A DNA stretch of 22,398 nt, from contig JAANSK020258385.1 of NCBI GenBank assembly GCA_011763485.2, positions 1-22,398 on the forward strand. The letters run 5' to 3'. The DNA comes from Isoetes engelmannii. Lineage: Eukaryota > Streptophyta > Lycopodiopsida > Isoetales > Isoetaceae. The notes under the pieces were generated by a model. The model was not told the origin of the DNA. It was given only the letters and a program-made list of their open reading frames with translations, and made no database searches. Made by a program: the position numbers and the translations under genes. Positions 11,006 through 19,932 of the stretch are shown here, one piece after another (position 1 is the stretch's first letter; every line of letters begins with the position of its first letter).

Positions 11006-11189
11006 TTTCATCACATTAGTTTATACAATTTTTTTGGAATATTCAGGTGCAGGTAGCCGACCATCGGAACCTTATCGAACTAGTCCAAAATGTTACCAAA
11101 AAGGAAGAAAGTCCTGGTCCCATTTGAGACGGTGCAAAATCGAGAAGGTGCGAAAGAGAGACGACGTGCGAGGACTTATCATCGGGATA

Positions 11190-11191
<2 letters not shown>

Positions 11192-11221
<30 letters not shown>

Positions 11222-11262
11222 NNNNNNNNNNGATTTATCCTCGGGATTCACCCCCCCCCCCC
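11192..11262. repeat. Poly-C tracts flanking a 10-base N gap
   Basis: A run of 30 C at 11192-11221, then N at 11222-11231, then a second C run of 12 at 11251-11262. The runs follow similar leaders (ATCGGGATAAAC and CTCGGGATTCAC), which suggests a small local duplication. The true length and content of the gap are unknown. The minus strand would be a long G run, able in principle to form G-quadruplexes. Confidence 0.9.
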
Positions 11263-11510
11263 TCGCCTGCTCCCTAGAAGAAAACCCTAATGATAAACCC
11301 TTCCCTGGGGAGTTGTCGAGAGCTCCTGGACTGTAAACTAGTATCAAGCTCAAGCGAGTGCAAAAATCGAAGATGGAGTTGAAAAACTTCACTCAGCTCA
11401 ATGTAACAAGTAGCTCTCAAGCGGATGAACTTGGCTAAAGTTAGAAAAGAGTAAAAAAGGAACCACATTAAGCGTTAGAAAATTGATAAGTGAGTCGACA
11501 AGAGAAGATA

Positions 11511-11562
11511 AGGTAAGGTAAGGTAAGGTAAGGTAAGGTAAGGTAAGGTAAGGTAAGGTAAG
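11511..11562 (-). repeat. (AAGGT)n microsatellite, tail of the LINE remnant
   Basis: About ten AAGGT units directly abut the LINE-type 3' terminal core on its distal side. On the minus strand the order is coding end, 3' UTR, GACGATAAAAAT, then ACCTT repeats, so the microsatellite is the retrotransposon tail and not an independent repeat. Confidence 0.85.
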
Positions 11563-11733
11563 ATAGCATTTTTATCGTCCATGGAGGCCAATTGGCCTAT
11601 GGGACCTGTACAAGAGGAGCAGCATGCGCATTACGGCTCGGATAAAAAAACCCTACAGGGAAAAAATGTGGCCGCAATGGGCATGCTGGTATTCAGAACC
11701 ACACCATCACGAGTTACCCGGACAAATCCGTTG

Positions 11734-12292
11734 TCATTCATCCAGGACCTCCTGGATGTATGACTCAAGAGATCCCACGGTGTCACTGTTGAGGAGGAGA
11801 TAGAGTGTCTGGCTTTGTATCCTCAACTGCGAGTAGCGTTCTCGAATTTTCTCATAAGCGGGGCATGTCTGCAGGGCATGTTGTTCGTCCTCAATGATGT
11901 CTTGGCGGCAGCTTCGGCATGTTCTACTTTCACATGTTTCCCTTGTCCATCGCCCTGTCTCAATGCGGAGGTGGTGGCCCCTTGTGCGGATGGAGGCGAT
12001 CGGCCTACGTTTCTTCATAGAGAGGGGGGTGCGCAGGTACTGCTGGGGGCCTCGGGCGAGCATGGGATTAACCTGCTGTCTGTAGTGCCCAAGCTTGACC
12101 TGTGATAGGGCCTCCCCGTCCCAGAGTTTGGCAAGGAAACAGGTGTCAAGGTAGGTCTTCAGCTCATCATGTTCCTTCTTCGTGTGCACGCGTACGCACC
12201 TGTGGGGCTGGACGTTCCATTGAGATAGCCACCGCGTCTGTTTCTCTTTCCAACAGGTTTTAAGGCGTTGAGGGCCCATCACTAGATACCTG
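11734..12292 (-). pseudogene. LINE ORF2 C-terminal fragment with CCHC zinc-binding motif
   Basis: This is the carboxy end of a non-LTR reverse transcriptase protein, downstream of the polymerase domain. It contains the block RTRGHHLRIETGRW, common in LINE ORF2 C-termini, followed by a zinc motif CRSC-x9-H-x4-C and an AYEKIRERY segment, and stops at 11734. The frame is unbroken for about 185 codons from 12292, so this copy is fairly young or its coding end happens to survive. The frame stays open upstream to about 12,420, but that part does not look like LINE protein. The fragment lacks endonuclease and polymerase domains and cannot be active alone. Confidence 0.75.
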
Positions 12293-13110
12293 AAAGTAAA
12301 AATGTTAACAAGATATCTATTAGATGTTAAAAAACTACAAAGGAAGAAATAAAGGCAATCATGCTGGCTAAACGCCTCCCCAAAACAAGGAAGAGGGTGT
12401 TGGTCATGCATGCCATGCAAAAAAACACAATCTCACAAATGCCACGCGGCAGGGAAGGAGAGGAGGGAGAGGTCAAATATCTCATGTCGTACACTTGAAT
12501 ATGGTTTGAAAATACAAAAGACTAGATGCAAGAACTCTAAAAAACTCTTTTCCGATGGGTCAATTTTAGACTTCATGTTGGGAAGTCGGATGTATTGCCC
12601 AGGAAAGCATAATAAAGAGATCTTATTGGTGGACTCAAGGCTTACTTATGCATACATTACCTCGATGGTAATGTTTTGTAATGCCACTCTGTCTTGCAAA
12701 CTCCTCATACTTTCTTTTAGGCTTGCCCCTAACAAATACAGGATTTTTTCTTAATTCCAACCTTCTCTCGGAATTCCAAATCAAATCCATTTGTGCGGAC
12801 AATGATTTGATAATAACTTCTTTACCTTTTTTTTAGCTCATGCATTGGTTATAATGTGATTCTACCCGTAAATTTGTATGGTTATAATGTGATTCCACCC
12901 TTAAATTTGTTTAAACACCATATCAATACTCCCTCTCTCCCTCATCATCTCTATCATCACTCTCATCACCGACCCACACAACTTAATGAAAAATGTAAAT
13001 ATAAAGGGAAGGATTATAAATGGCATTATGATTGTGCATAATTCCAATGAGCGCAAACAAGCAATTCACAATAGAAGTCATTTCATATCTATCCAAAAGA
13101 TTCTAAAAGT
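12293..13110. other. Gene-free stretch between LINE and retroelement
   Basis: About 820 bp, AT-rich, with no recognisable coding sequence. Near 12,848-12,905 there is a short imperfect repeat (GGTTATAATGTGATTC, seen twice), and a CATCAT/CTC-rich tract follows at 12,930-12,975. Confidence 0.5.
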
Positions 13111-13230
13111 GCCAGTGATTCGATATAGTTAGATCGCCATTATGGGGAGAGATAAGACTATGTATGCATCTTAATCCTTTTCTCCTTATCGATGTCTTCT
13201 CACAACAGTATACGTGCGAATACTTTTTAG
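13111..13230 (+). repeat. Left copy of retroelement flanking direct repeat
   Basis: GCCAGTGATTCGAT, GATCGCCATTATGGGGAGA, TGCATCTTAATCC, TCCTTATCG and GTATACGTGCGAATACTTT occur in the same order as in the copy at 17824-17925, with about 12-bp and 9-bp extra segments here. By eye the shared blocks are roughly 70% identical. Confidence 0.6.
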
Positions 13231-13330
13231 CTTCATCAACTTGGTTTCAGTTCCTCTTGAGCTCTTCAGCATGCTCGCCATACTAGGCCTCCTGATCCAC
13301 TTGTCTGTTTTCGCAACTCTCCTATGGTAG

Positions 13331-14310
13331 ATGGTTGACCCTACGTCCTCTCATCCTACTTCTGAGTCTTCCCTGAAGCCTCTTCCTTTGTATCTCCATA
13401 TTGCTTCGCTTGCCATGCTGGAGTGCGTAGGTCTTGGGAGCGTTCCTTCTCTTTTGATATGGAGACTTCTGAATCCTCGTCCTTCAGTTCCCTTTCCTCC
13501 GCTTCATGACCACAGGTCTCCCCATTTACCTTTTGGCCATGGGCTTCACCCTCGTTTTACCCTACCATACTTGTTCCATCTCATACCTCCCCAGCTTTTT
13601 ACACTGCCATGGTTGTTCCCTCTATGTCTTTTGTACCTCTGTACGTCTTTCCTTCATCATCTTTCCTACCACTTGTCCCTCCTCTGCTTTCTCGTCTTCT
13701 TGTCCTTCGCCTACTTCAATGTTTTCTATCCCTTTTTCGGCTCCTTCCACATACCTCTTGGCCCAATTGCTCCAGGAAATGCAATCTGAGCGCACAACTT
13801 TAAACAACCTTCAGTTCACCTTGGTTCAACAAATGCCGTTGCATGTTAAACTAGATCGCCTTTAGCGAGAAATCCATCAGAGCTTCGCGACCGACCCCGA
13901 CGTTTGAGTGAGATTCTAATTGTCACTATTACGAGTTTGCGGCAACCATGGAAAGCAGTTTTTCTTCGATTCAAGACACATACGTCTTCGATGTGCACAC
14001 CTGTTCCCGACGACTTTTTCCAGATGCGGTAAGCACCTGCCATACTAACAAATGAATTTTGTGGTTATAGCAGAACAACATGGTTACGAATTGGCCCTTT
14101 CACTTTGATGGTTCCCAAGCCTTAGACTTAAATGATGAAGAATCCAAATGCTTGCACCAAGCTAAGAAAGTTTCTCGTGACCGGCGCCTCCAATGTCAAT
14201 CCCATTTTTCCACTACTTCTTCTTTGCCCACTGCTTCATCTTTTTCTTCTTTTGTTTCTCGTTGCTCTAGATTGTGGTAAGCTTGGGCATCTTACCACCA
14301 TTACTTGTTC
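13331..14310 (+). pseudogene. Gag-like region of the retroelement, decayed
   Basis: This sits in the gag position, upstream of the reverse transcriptase. Reading frames are Ser/Pro/Leu-rich and change several times. One stretch near 13,765-13,860 reads as a short helix (LLQEMQSERTTLNNLQ) that could form a coiled coil. At 14,263-14,308 a possible CCHC zinc knuckle is visible (C-x-x-[frameshift]-CGKLGH-x5-C), one residue off the usual H-x4-C spacing. No protein can be assembled without repair, so the assignment rests mainly on position. Confidence 0.4.
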
Positions 14311-14882
14311 CCATGTCGCGCTTACACATAACCCATTTCTCCAGCCTCTCCTTTTCTTGCTATGCCACCAGCTCTTCCTACTCCATCTCCTCCTTCACCT
14401 CAAGACCATGTGCCAGCGTGGTCCCCTTGATGGTTTTGGTTTATTTCTGCTTGTACATAACCAATTTTGTTTATGCATAGTCAATCTTGATATGCTTCTC
14501 TGTTTGCGACATTGTTCGTATTAATAAAAATTGTTGTTTTGTCGTTTCAGATTGTCATCACTTTTCTGAGCCTCTCCCATACTCACCCTTTCATCCTACT
14601 GAGGTCTATGCCATTGCAGCGAGGATCTCATTCTGCAATCGCCTTTTTGACGCCCTCCGTTTTTGGCAATTCATTTCCTCTAATTATGTTATCCTCTTTT
14701 GGATCTAATATGGTTATCCTCTTCTTTCGCCAAATTCTCCACTTTCTAAATCTATTTTTTTCCATCCGAATTTGTCGTCCCTCTGGGGGCACCTAGCTTT
14801 TGCCCGCTCTACAGTTACCAACCTTCTTTATACAGAAGTTGTGTAGTTGGTAGACTCTCAACCCCCTTTTTGTTCCCCTTTG

Positions 14883-15480
14883 GAAGTCGTGCTTAAGGGT
14901 GATGATAAATTCCGTTTAATTTTGAATTTGAGATATTTGAATTCATGGCTATAGATTTTATATATTCATTATGAGTCTATCTCAGATGCCATTGCTATTC
15001 TGGAAACCAATGATTTTCTCTCCACAATACACTTGAAGTCCGAATATCATCATGTTCCAATCTCGCCACCACATTATGCTTGTTTGGTTTTCAGATTGAC
15101 AATCAATATTTTGCTTCCTTTTGGGTTGTCTTCTGCTCCATTTGTGTTTACGAAAATTATTCAACCGATTGTTCATCATTGGCGTAGCTCTGCATTTGTT
15201 GTACACCCCATATGGATGACTTCTTTTTTAAAGCACAGCATGATATCGTTCCCTTTCAATGCTCGGTCATTCAGAATTTGTAGTCTACTAGTTTATTTTA
15301 GTCTGACCCAAAATGTCGTTTGTGTTTATTCCATTGCACCATTTTCTTGGGTCTTCTTTTAGACTCTTTAGTTATGACGATTGGTCTCTCTCGTAAGAAG
15401 CAGCGTGAGTTTTTCATCAATTCTATCTTGTCCCTTCATCTTCGATACTTACATCACGTTGTCTGGCTCAGTTTCTAGGG
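14883..15480 (+). pseudogene. Reverse transcriptase domain, frameshifted
   Basis: In one frame from 14883 the sequence carries FRLILNLRYLNS, a TAG at 14952-14954, SISDAIAIL, HLKSEYHHVPI and LPFGLSSAPFVFTKI followed by HHWRS. This order and wording (L-K-S-x-YHH, GLSSAPFVFTK, xxWRS) is the pattern of DIRS/Ngaro-type reverse transcriptases more than of gypsy elements. A frameshift at about 15200-15209 moves the catalytic box to another frame, where HMDDF is legible at 15209-15223 (the family norm is YxDD). Downstream, FLGLLLD and LSRKKQREF match the RT connection region. It encodes no active enzyme. Confidence 0.78.
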
Positions 15481-15629
15481 TTCCTTCAGTCCTTACGTAT
15501 TATTTTTTGTTCTCTTATTTCTGCACTGGCATTCTTCTACTATCATTTGATCCAATCATATAACCGGAATGCTTTCGTTCCTCTTACAACTTTGGCTCCT
15601 ATGGAAACCCTGCTTTGAAAATCAGTGCG

Positions 15630-16450
15630 TCTTTAGCTTCTCACTTCATTGTCCATAATCGTGGTTGTTTCGTCCTTATTGGACTTTATGCGAGTGCTTT
15701 TGGCTGGGGAGGGTGGGTGCATATCCTGGGTCAATCTCGTATTGATTTACTTGGCCTTTTCTACCCTGTTGAACTCGCTTGTCCTTCTACCTACCATGAG
15801 CTCTTTGCTTTCTACCACATCCTCTGCTTAACTGCTCCTTCTCTTGTCCTTAGTCATCTTACCATATGCGGCGACAACTTTAATGTTTCCTTGTTGCTTC
15901 ACAAAGGCGGTTCTTCTTCCCCAGAGTTTGCAATTTCTTACCTCTCTTGATCCAATTTGAATTCCACACTCAAAAAATGAGTGGGCTGACTAGCTTTCTA
16001 TATTACCTCAAATGGACGAGTTCATTTTAGCCCCTTGTGTTTTCAGTATATCGATCGCGCTTGGGGTGCATCATGTTGACCGTTTTGTATCCTCTCTCTA
16101 TACTCAATGTTCAGTCTTAACACATGTTTTTCTTACCCTCATTGCATTCCTGGGCGCGTATAGTTATGATTGGCACATCTTCAATAACTAATGTTTCTCT
16201 CCGCTACCTTTAGTTCCTTGAGTTTTGGCAAATGTCGTGTAGGCCAAGCTCACGTTACTCTTATTGTGTTATTTTGGTCTTATGCTCCCTGGTGACCTCT
16301 TCTGTGCTTTGGGACATCTTGGGCTCCCTTTGTACATGATTCTATGCTCATTGATGAGTTTTCTCAAGCTATTCATCCTCATCTTGTTGTTTCTTTTTGT
16401 TGGTTATCGCCGACATGTTGCAGTCTTTGCTCTTCGTTGTTTTTTTTTTT
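15630..16450 (+). pseudogene. RNase H domain and C-terminal extension, decayed
   Basis: The segment YASAFGWGGW at 15687-15716 matches the DASxxGWGG start of RNase H, with the catalytic Asp codon read as TAT (Tyr). PSTYHELFAF and CGDNFNV (Asp codon 15873-15875), then LHKGGSSSPE, match the later RNase H blocks. At 15,970-16,020 a frame reads NEWAD and LSILPQMDEF. At 16062-16080 WGAS and, after a 1-base shift, VDRF match the WGP-x-x-VDRFA element that follows RNase H in these retroelements. Several frameshifts and stops interrupt it. Confidence 0.7.
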
Positions 16451-16799
16451 AGCAGTATTACTTACTCTGAGCCTTCTTTCTCTTTCTCAACCATATTTTA
16501 GTTTGTGCCCTCCAGTGAACTGCACCTATAATCTTCCACTTGTGTCTACTTTTTTCTTATAAAGAAACCCCGAGCATTCTTTGAAGGATGGGGGAAGGGG
16601 GGAGGGGGGTGGTAATCCTGTGTCCAAAGATACATGTCTATTTATTGTGTCATGTCTTGAAATAAGCAAGCTATATCAGGATTTCATTTTTGGTGATTGT
16701 GTATATTTTAAATATCAAAAGAGGAAGGTCTCAACTATAATTTCAGTTATCGTTGTTAATGCAACAACAAAAGTACCTAGCATTCATGTTGTCTTCTCG

Positions 16800-17760
16800 C
16801 CCGCTAGCTATACTTTGAGCTTATTCCGCCATCTTTTGTCGCTTGCCACTTGGTACTCTCGCATGTCTGCTCCTTACCTTTTCGCATCTCTTATTACTAT
16901 TGTTGCCTTTTTTGCATCCCTCCAAGACAACCAGTTCTCTTCATCCTCTATCCTTTATGCATCGGCACCCATTGTGTTTTTTTTTTTCATCAGCTTTTCA
17001 ACTTACCTTCTTTGATTTTGCTCACATACATGTCTTTTTGTTTGCCAGTCCAATATTCGTCATGAATCTATTTCTCGCCCTCATGTACCTTTGTTCCCTA
17101 TCCAAGTGGGGTCAGTCCATTGTTATATGTTTTACTTACCCATCTTCATCTTTTGCGAACCTGTCAAAAGCCATCTTGATTTTTCACCGCATTTTTACAT
17201 ATCTCTGAGGCATTGGCACTAAACTGGCAAGATATTAGTTTTGAACCTTCATATGCATCTCTCTTCATTCGTTGCGCCAAAAGAGACCAGTCTCCTAGAG
17301 GCTACTCAGAAGTATTGGCTAGACTTTCATCATTCTCTGTACAGTCTCTTCTACACTTGTCCTTTTACAACATTTGATCTTTTGTGGCACATTTCATATT
17401 TTTGACCTTGCTTGTGGTGGCCCTCTCTTTCATCTTTCTCCCCCCTCCCTTTGTCCCATCTCATATTGCACTGTAAGACAACAAGTTGGATTCCAAACAC
17501 CAAATCCGGTACATGCATGCCATAACTGAGGGTAAAGTGGATCGGTGCTTTTCGGCAATCGGCTTGGATCTCCTTCTCATTATGGCACTCATGCAAGTTG
17601 TTGATGGGGTGCTTCCACAGTGGCCACTCGGGGCATCAACAACGAGATTGCTCGCGCTCATGGACGTTGGCGTTCTCCTTCGGCTCATTCTTTCTATGTC
17701 ACTCCATACTTACACCAATTGCTATCCCTCTCTGACCACCTTGGTTCCGACCACCTTGGT
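16800..17760 (+). pseudogene. Tyrosine recombinase (integrase) domain, decayed
   Basis: Tyrosine recombinases insert the circular DNA copy of this retroelement class. The N-terminal part is readable around 16,860-16,990 (SLQDNQFSSSSILYAS). A middle block at 17222-17320 reads WQDISF, then FIRCAKRDQSPRGYSEVLARL, fitting the SKTDQ-x-R-x-G region. The C-terminal box is clearest: THAS followed by TGT and TGA where Arg codons are expected (17587-17604), WGASTVATRGI, HGRWRS (17659-17676) and a Tyr codon at 17695-17697. H-x-x-R has thus become H-x-x-C plus a stop. The box I Arg was not placed. No active recombinase is encoded. Confidence 0.72.
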
Positions 17761-17823
17761 TTCTGATAGGGAAGTTCTTTTGGATTGGCCAATTTTCCCG
17801 CCTCAATGAGTCACTCATTATAA

Positions 17824-17925
17824 TGCCAATGATGTGACACCATCGGATTGCCATTCCGGGGGAGATGCATCTTGGTCCTCTCATCCTTACCGCAAGGTAT
17901 GTGTGCGCCTACTTTCATGCTTGAA
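17824..17925 (+). repeat. Right copy of retroelement flanking direct repeat
   Basis: GCCAATGATGTGAC, GATTGCCATTCCGGGGGAGA, TGCATCTTGGTCC, TCCTTACCG and GTATGTGTGCGCCTACTTT are the counterparts of the left copy at 13111-13230. The copy begins about 65 bp after the end of the recombinase reading frame. Confidence 0.6.
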
Positions 17926-17930
17926 ATCTG

Positions 17931-18460
17931 ATGCTCTCTCATGTCAAATTCTGAAGAAGACCTGTTTAGGATTTGAAACACCCTAAAATTTGGTTGTTCA
18001 ACATCCTGAAATCAAGCCAGCACACTGACCCCGATTTCTTCACCACATGTGTTTTTAAGTATTGTTTTTGGTAAAAAAAACAACATGAAAATGACACAAA
18101 AAAAAAAACACATGGCCATTAATTCCGGATTTGCTAGAACGGACACGTGTTTTAATCCTAAAAAAAACAACGTGGTTTTTTCATATTTTTGGACAACTGT
18201 GGTTTTTTTGTCAATGTTGTTTTTAGCAAGATTTTATCCACGTGTGTTTTTTTAGTCAGTGTTGTTTTTGAAGGAGCCACGCGTTGTTTGTCTTTAAACT
18301 AACACCAGTGGTCTAGGGTAACCGGGCATTGTTTATTCCCAAATAACACATGTTGTTTTGTACTTTTACAACACCTCATAAAAAAACTATAAAATAAAAC
18401 ATTGTTGTTTAAACATTTTGGACGTAATTTTTTTTAACACGACATGTAGAAAAAACAATA
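17931..18460. other. T/A-homopolymer-rich intergenic DNA
   Basis: No gene seen. The stretch contains many interspersed poly-T and poly-A runs and recurring TGTTGTTTTT and CACGTGT words. It appears to be the diverged edge of the repeat array that follows. Confidence 0.5.
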
Positions 18461-18580
18461 GACACGTGTCACTTTTGGCCACATGTCATTTTAACCACGT
18501 GTCACTTTTGGCCACGTGTCATTTTTCTTACATGTCACTTTTGGCCACATGTCATTTTAGCCACGTGTCACTTTTGGCCA
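18461..18580. repeat. 16-17 bp tandem array with CACGTG/CACATG cores
   Basis: Seven units related to CACGTGTCACTTTTGGC start at about 18463, 18480, 18496, 18513, 18530, 18546 and 18562. Four carry the palindrome CACGTG, two carry CACATG and one carries TACATG. Related words flank the array (GACATGTGG near 18591, ACACGTGG near 18644). CACGTGTC resembles plant G-box/ABRE-type bZIP and bHLH sites, but regulatory use is only an inference. Confidence 0.85.
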
Positions 18581-19116
18581 ATTAAATATCGACATGTGGC
18601 ATTATTTTTATCCAAAAAAATTAAGTTTAACCAATGATAAATGGACACGTGGAGTGCTTTTTAATAAAAAAATATATTTTTCTTGTTTATTTAAAGAAAA
18701 CCTTTTGGGAATCGAACCCAAACAAGTCCATAAGGTTCAGATTAAAAACATAATGAAGCAGTGCAGTGCCAACCAAGAAGTCAGTGCAATAACTACTGGT
18801 AGTAGAAACAAGAAAAAATATATTTAATCCAAATTGCCATAACGTTTAATCACAAGATCTCACACGTCATTTTATAAACAATTTTATAAACAATTGGCCC
18901 TTGGTTTGACAATAATCGCAACTACACATCCTCCATAACAATGATGCTTCTTATAAGATACCACATGCCCACATCAGTCTGCCATTCTCTCAATTACCTC
19001 TTTTCTGAAAGTACGTGAGGAATGGTACGTCATTGTCTCCAACTGTTAATTGTGTGCAGCTCTCTCTTTTGCTGCAGTGAAGAAGAGGAAAGCTTCTATT
19101 AGAGCTAATGTTTTTT
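18581..19116. other. Gene-free intergenic stretch
   Basis: AT-rich, with no coding signal on the plus strand. A short sequence at 18708-18720 (GGGAATCGAACCC) is the complement of a tRNA B-box, without a matching A-box or cloverleaf. A possible terminal exon of the rightward minus-strand gene lies at 19030-19071. Confidence 0.4.
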
Positions 19117-19292
19117 CTGTCTAGACATGCAAGATTATATAATTTGAAAACGTCCACAAAAGAAAACTAGATCCAACATTCAACGTTCAATTTCTTAACG
19201 AAAACTGTCTAGACATGCAAGGTTATATAATTTGGAAACCTCAACGGAAAAAAACTAGATCCAACATTCAACATTCAATTTCTTAACGAGAG
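19117..19292. repeat. 88-bp tandem duplication
   Basis: CTGTCTAGACATGCAAG starts at 19117 and again at 19205. Both copies run through AACTAGATCCAACATTCAAC to TTTCTTAACGA with only a few substitutions, so the duplication is recent. No coding content. Confidence 0.9.
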
Positions 19293-19932
19293 TTTCGTAA
19301 ATAATAAATAATAATAAGAGAGAAAACGACACACGTTACCTCTGCAATATTAATATTCACCTTGAACCATCGTCCAAAAGTGACTGGATTATGTATTCAA
19401 GCCTGTAATGCAGTTCCTAATGTTGTCCTCTCCCTCTCTGACAGTTCCTATAAATACCACAATGAAGTATTTCAGTATTAACAAACAGTCCAGCAGAGTA
19501 TCCACAAATTCTGCTGTTTCTCATCTAACAAAGAAACGGATAAAACAAATATTTAAGACCAAATTGGAAATAAAATGGAACTTGCAAAGCACTGTAGATA
19601 AAAAATGATTTAAAGACCAATCGGAAAACGTGCATGAATATGGTATGCATAAGTGCATAATAATCAGCGCATTATACACATGCCTCGGTTTGGTTGATCT
19701 GTAGCAGCTGTGCCTCCTAGACAACCTTCAAGCTTATGCCTTTGCTTGTTAACTTTTGGTTGGCTTGTTTAAGCATTGCATATCAATGACTTCTTATCCT
19801 AATGAATGCATCTAACATAACTGGCTTGGTTCTGCACTATCTATCTGCCAAGTTTAATAAACAACAACGTTCTATAAAACAGGGGTAACATGGAAGAAAA
19901 TCAATGCCAAAGTAAAGGATGAGCTTTCTTTA

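Larger units (their letters stand above)
10063..11510. other. Gene-free repeat-rich region
   Basis: Open frames of 100-145 codons occur (for example 10241-10576 and 10557-10994, plus) but none shows a protein family I recognise, and they look like decayed transposon DNA. The region holds GCATGCATGCATGCAT at about 10274-10290, GACA/GGCA repeats at about 10961-11005, and a poly-C block with an assembly gap. Confidence 0.5.
11511..12292 (-). mobile_element. 5'-truncated LINE (non-LTR retrotransposon) remnant
   Basis: On the minus strand it comprises an ORF2 C-terminal coding piece (12292 to 11734), a 3' UTR of about 150 bp, the terminal core GGCCTCCATGGACGATAAAAAT and a pentanucleotide tail. 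Similarity to LINE coding ceases near 12,292, where sequence that looks host-derived begins. This fits truncation during target-primed reverse transcription. I did not find a clear target-site duplication. Confidence 0.75.
13111..17930 (+). mobile_element. Degenerate tyrosine-recombinase (DIRS/Ngaro/PAT-like) retrotransposon
   Basis: About 4.8 kb of decayed plus-strand coding sequence in the order gag-like region, reverse transcriptase, RNase H with the WG-x-x-VDRF extension, and tyrosine recombinase. A Ty3/gypsy or Copia element would carry aspartic protease and DDE integrase instead; neither is seen. The recombinase has the conserved C-terminal layout TH-x-x-[R], WGAS, GI, HGRWRS, Y. A diverged direct repeat of about 100 bp is present at both ends (13111-13230 and 17824-17925). 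Every domain is split by frameshifts and stops, so the copy is dead. The family assignment rests on motif order and recalled consensus patterns, not a search. Confidence 0.75.

Noticed and set aside
11034-11392. Pro-run or Gly-run proteins across the N gap
   Set aside because: The runs are translations of poly-C/poly-G next to unsequenced bases. There is no conserved sequence on either side.
14982-15206. Minus-strand 74-codon frame opposite the RT
   Set aside because: It is the shadow of the better-supported RT frame on the plus strand.
13331-17208. Long plus-strand open frames rich in Leu, Ser and Phe, as possible host membrane or secreted proteins
   Set aside because: They overlap in different frames of a T/C-rich relic. 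Their only recognisable pieces are retroelement motifs split by frameshifts, so they are not independent genes.
13111-17930. Ty3/gypsy or Copia LTR retrotransposon
   Set aside because: RT and a weak zinc knuckle alone would allow gypsy, but there is no protease or DDE integrase, the RT wording is DIRS-like, and the downstream domain has the tyrosine-recombinase HGRW...Y ending. The flanking repeats are short and not LTR-like.
18461-18580. CRISPR array
   Set aside because: Units are 16-17 bp head to tail without unique spacers, in a plant nuclear context.
18700-18800. tRNA gene or tRNA-derived SINE on the minus strand
   Set aside because: Only a B-box-like GGGTTCGATTCCC is present. No A-box, acceptor stem or anticodon arm can be folded around it.
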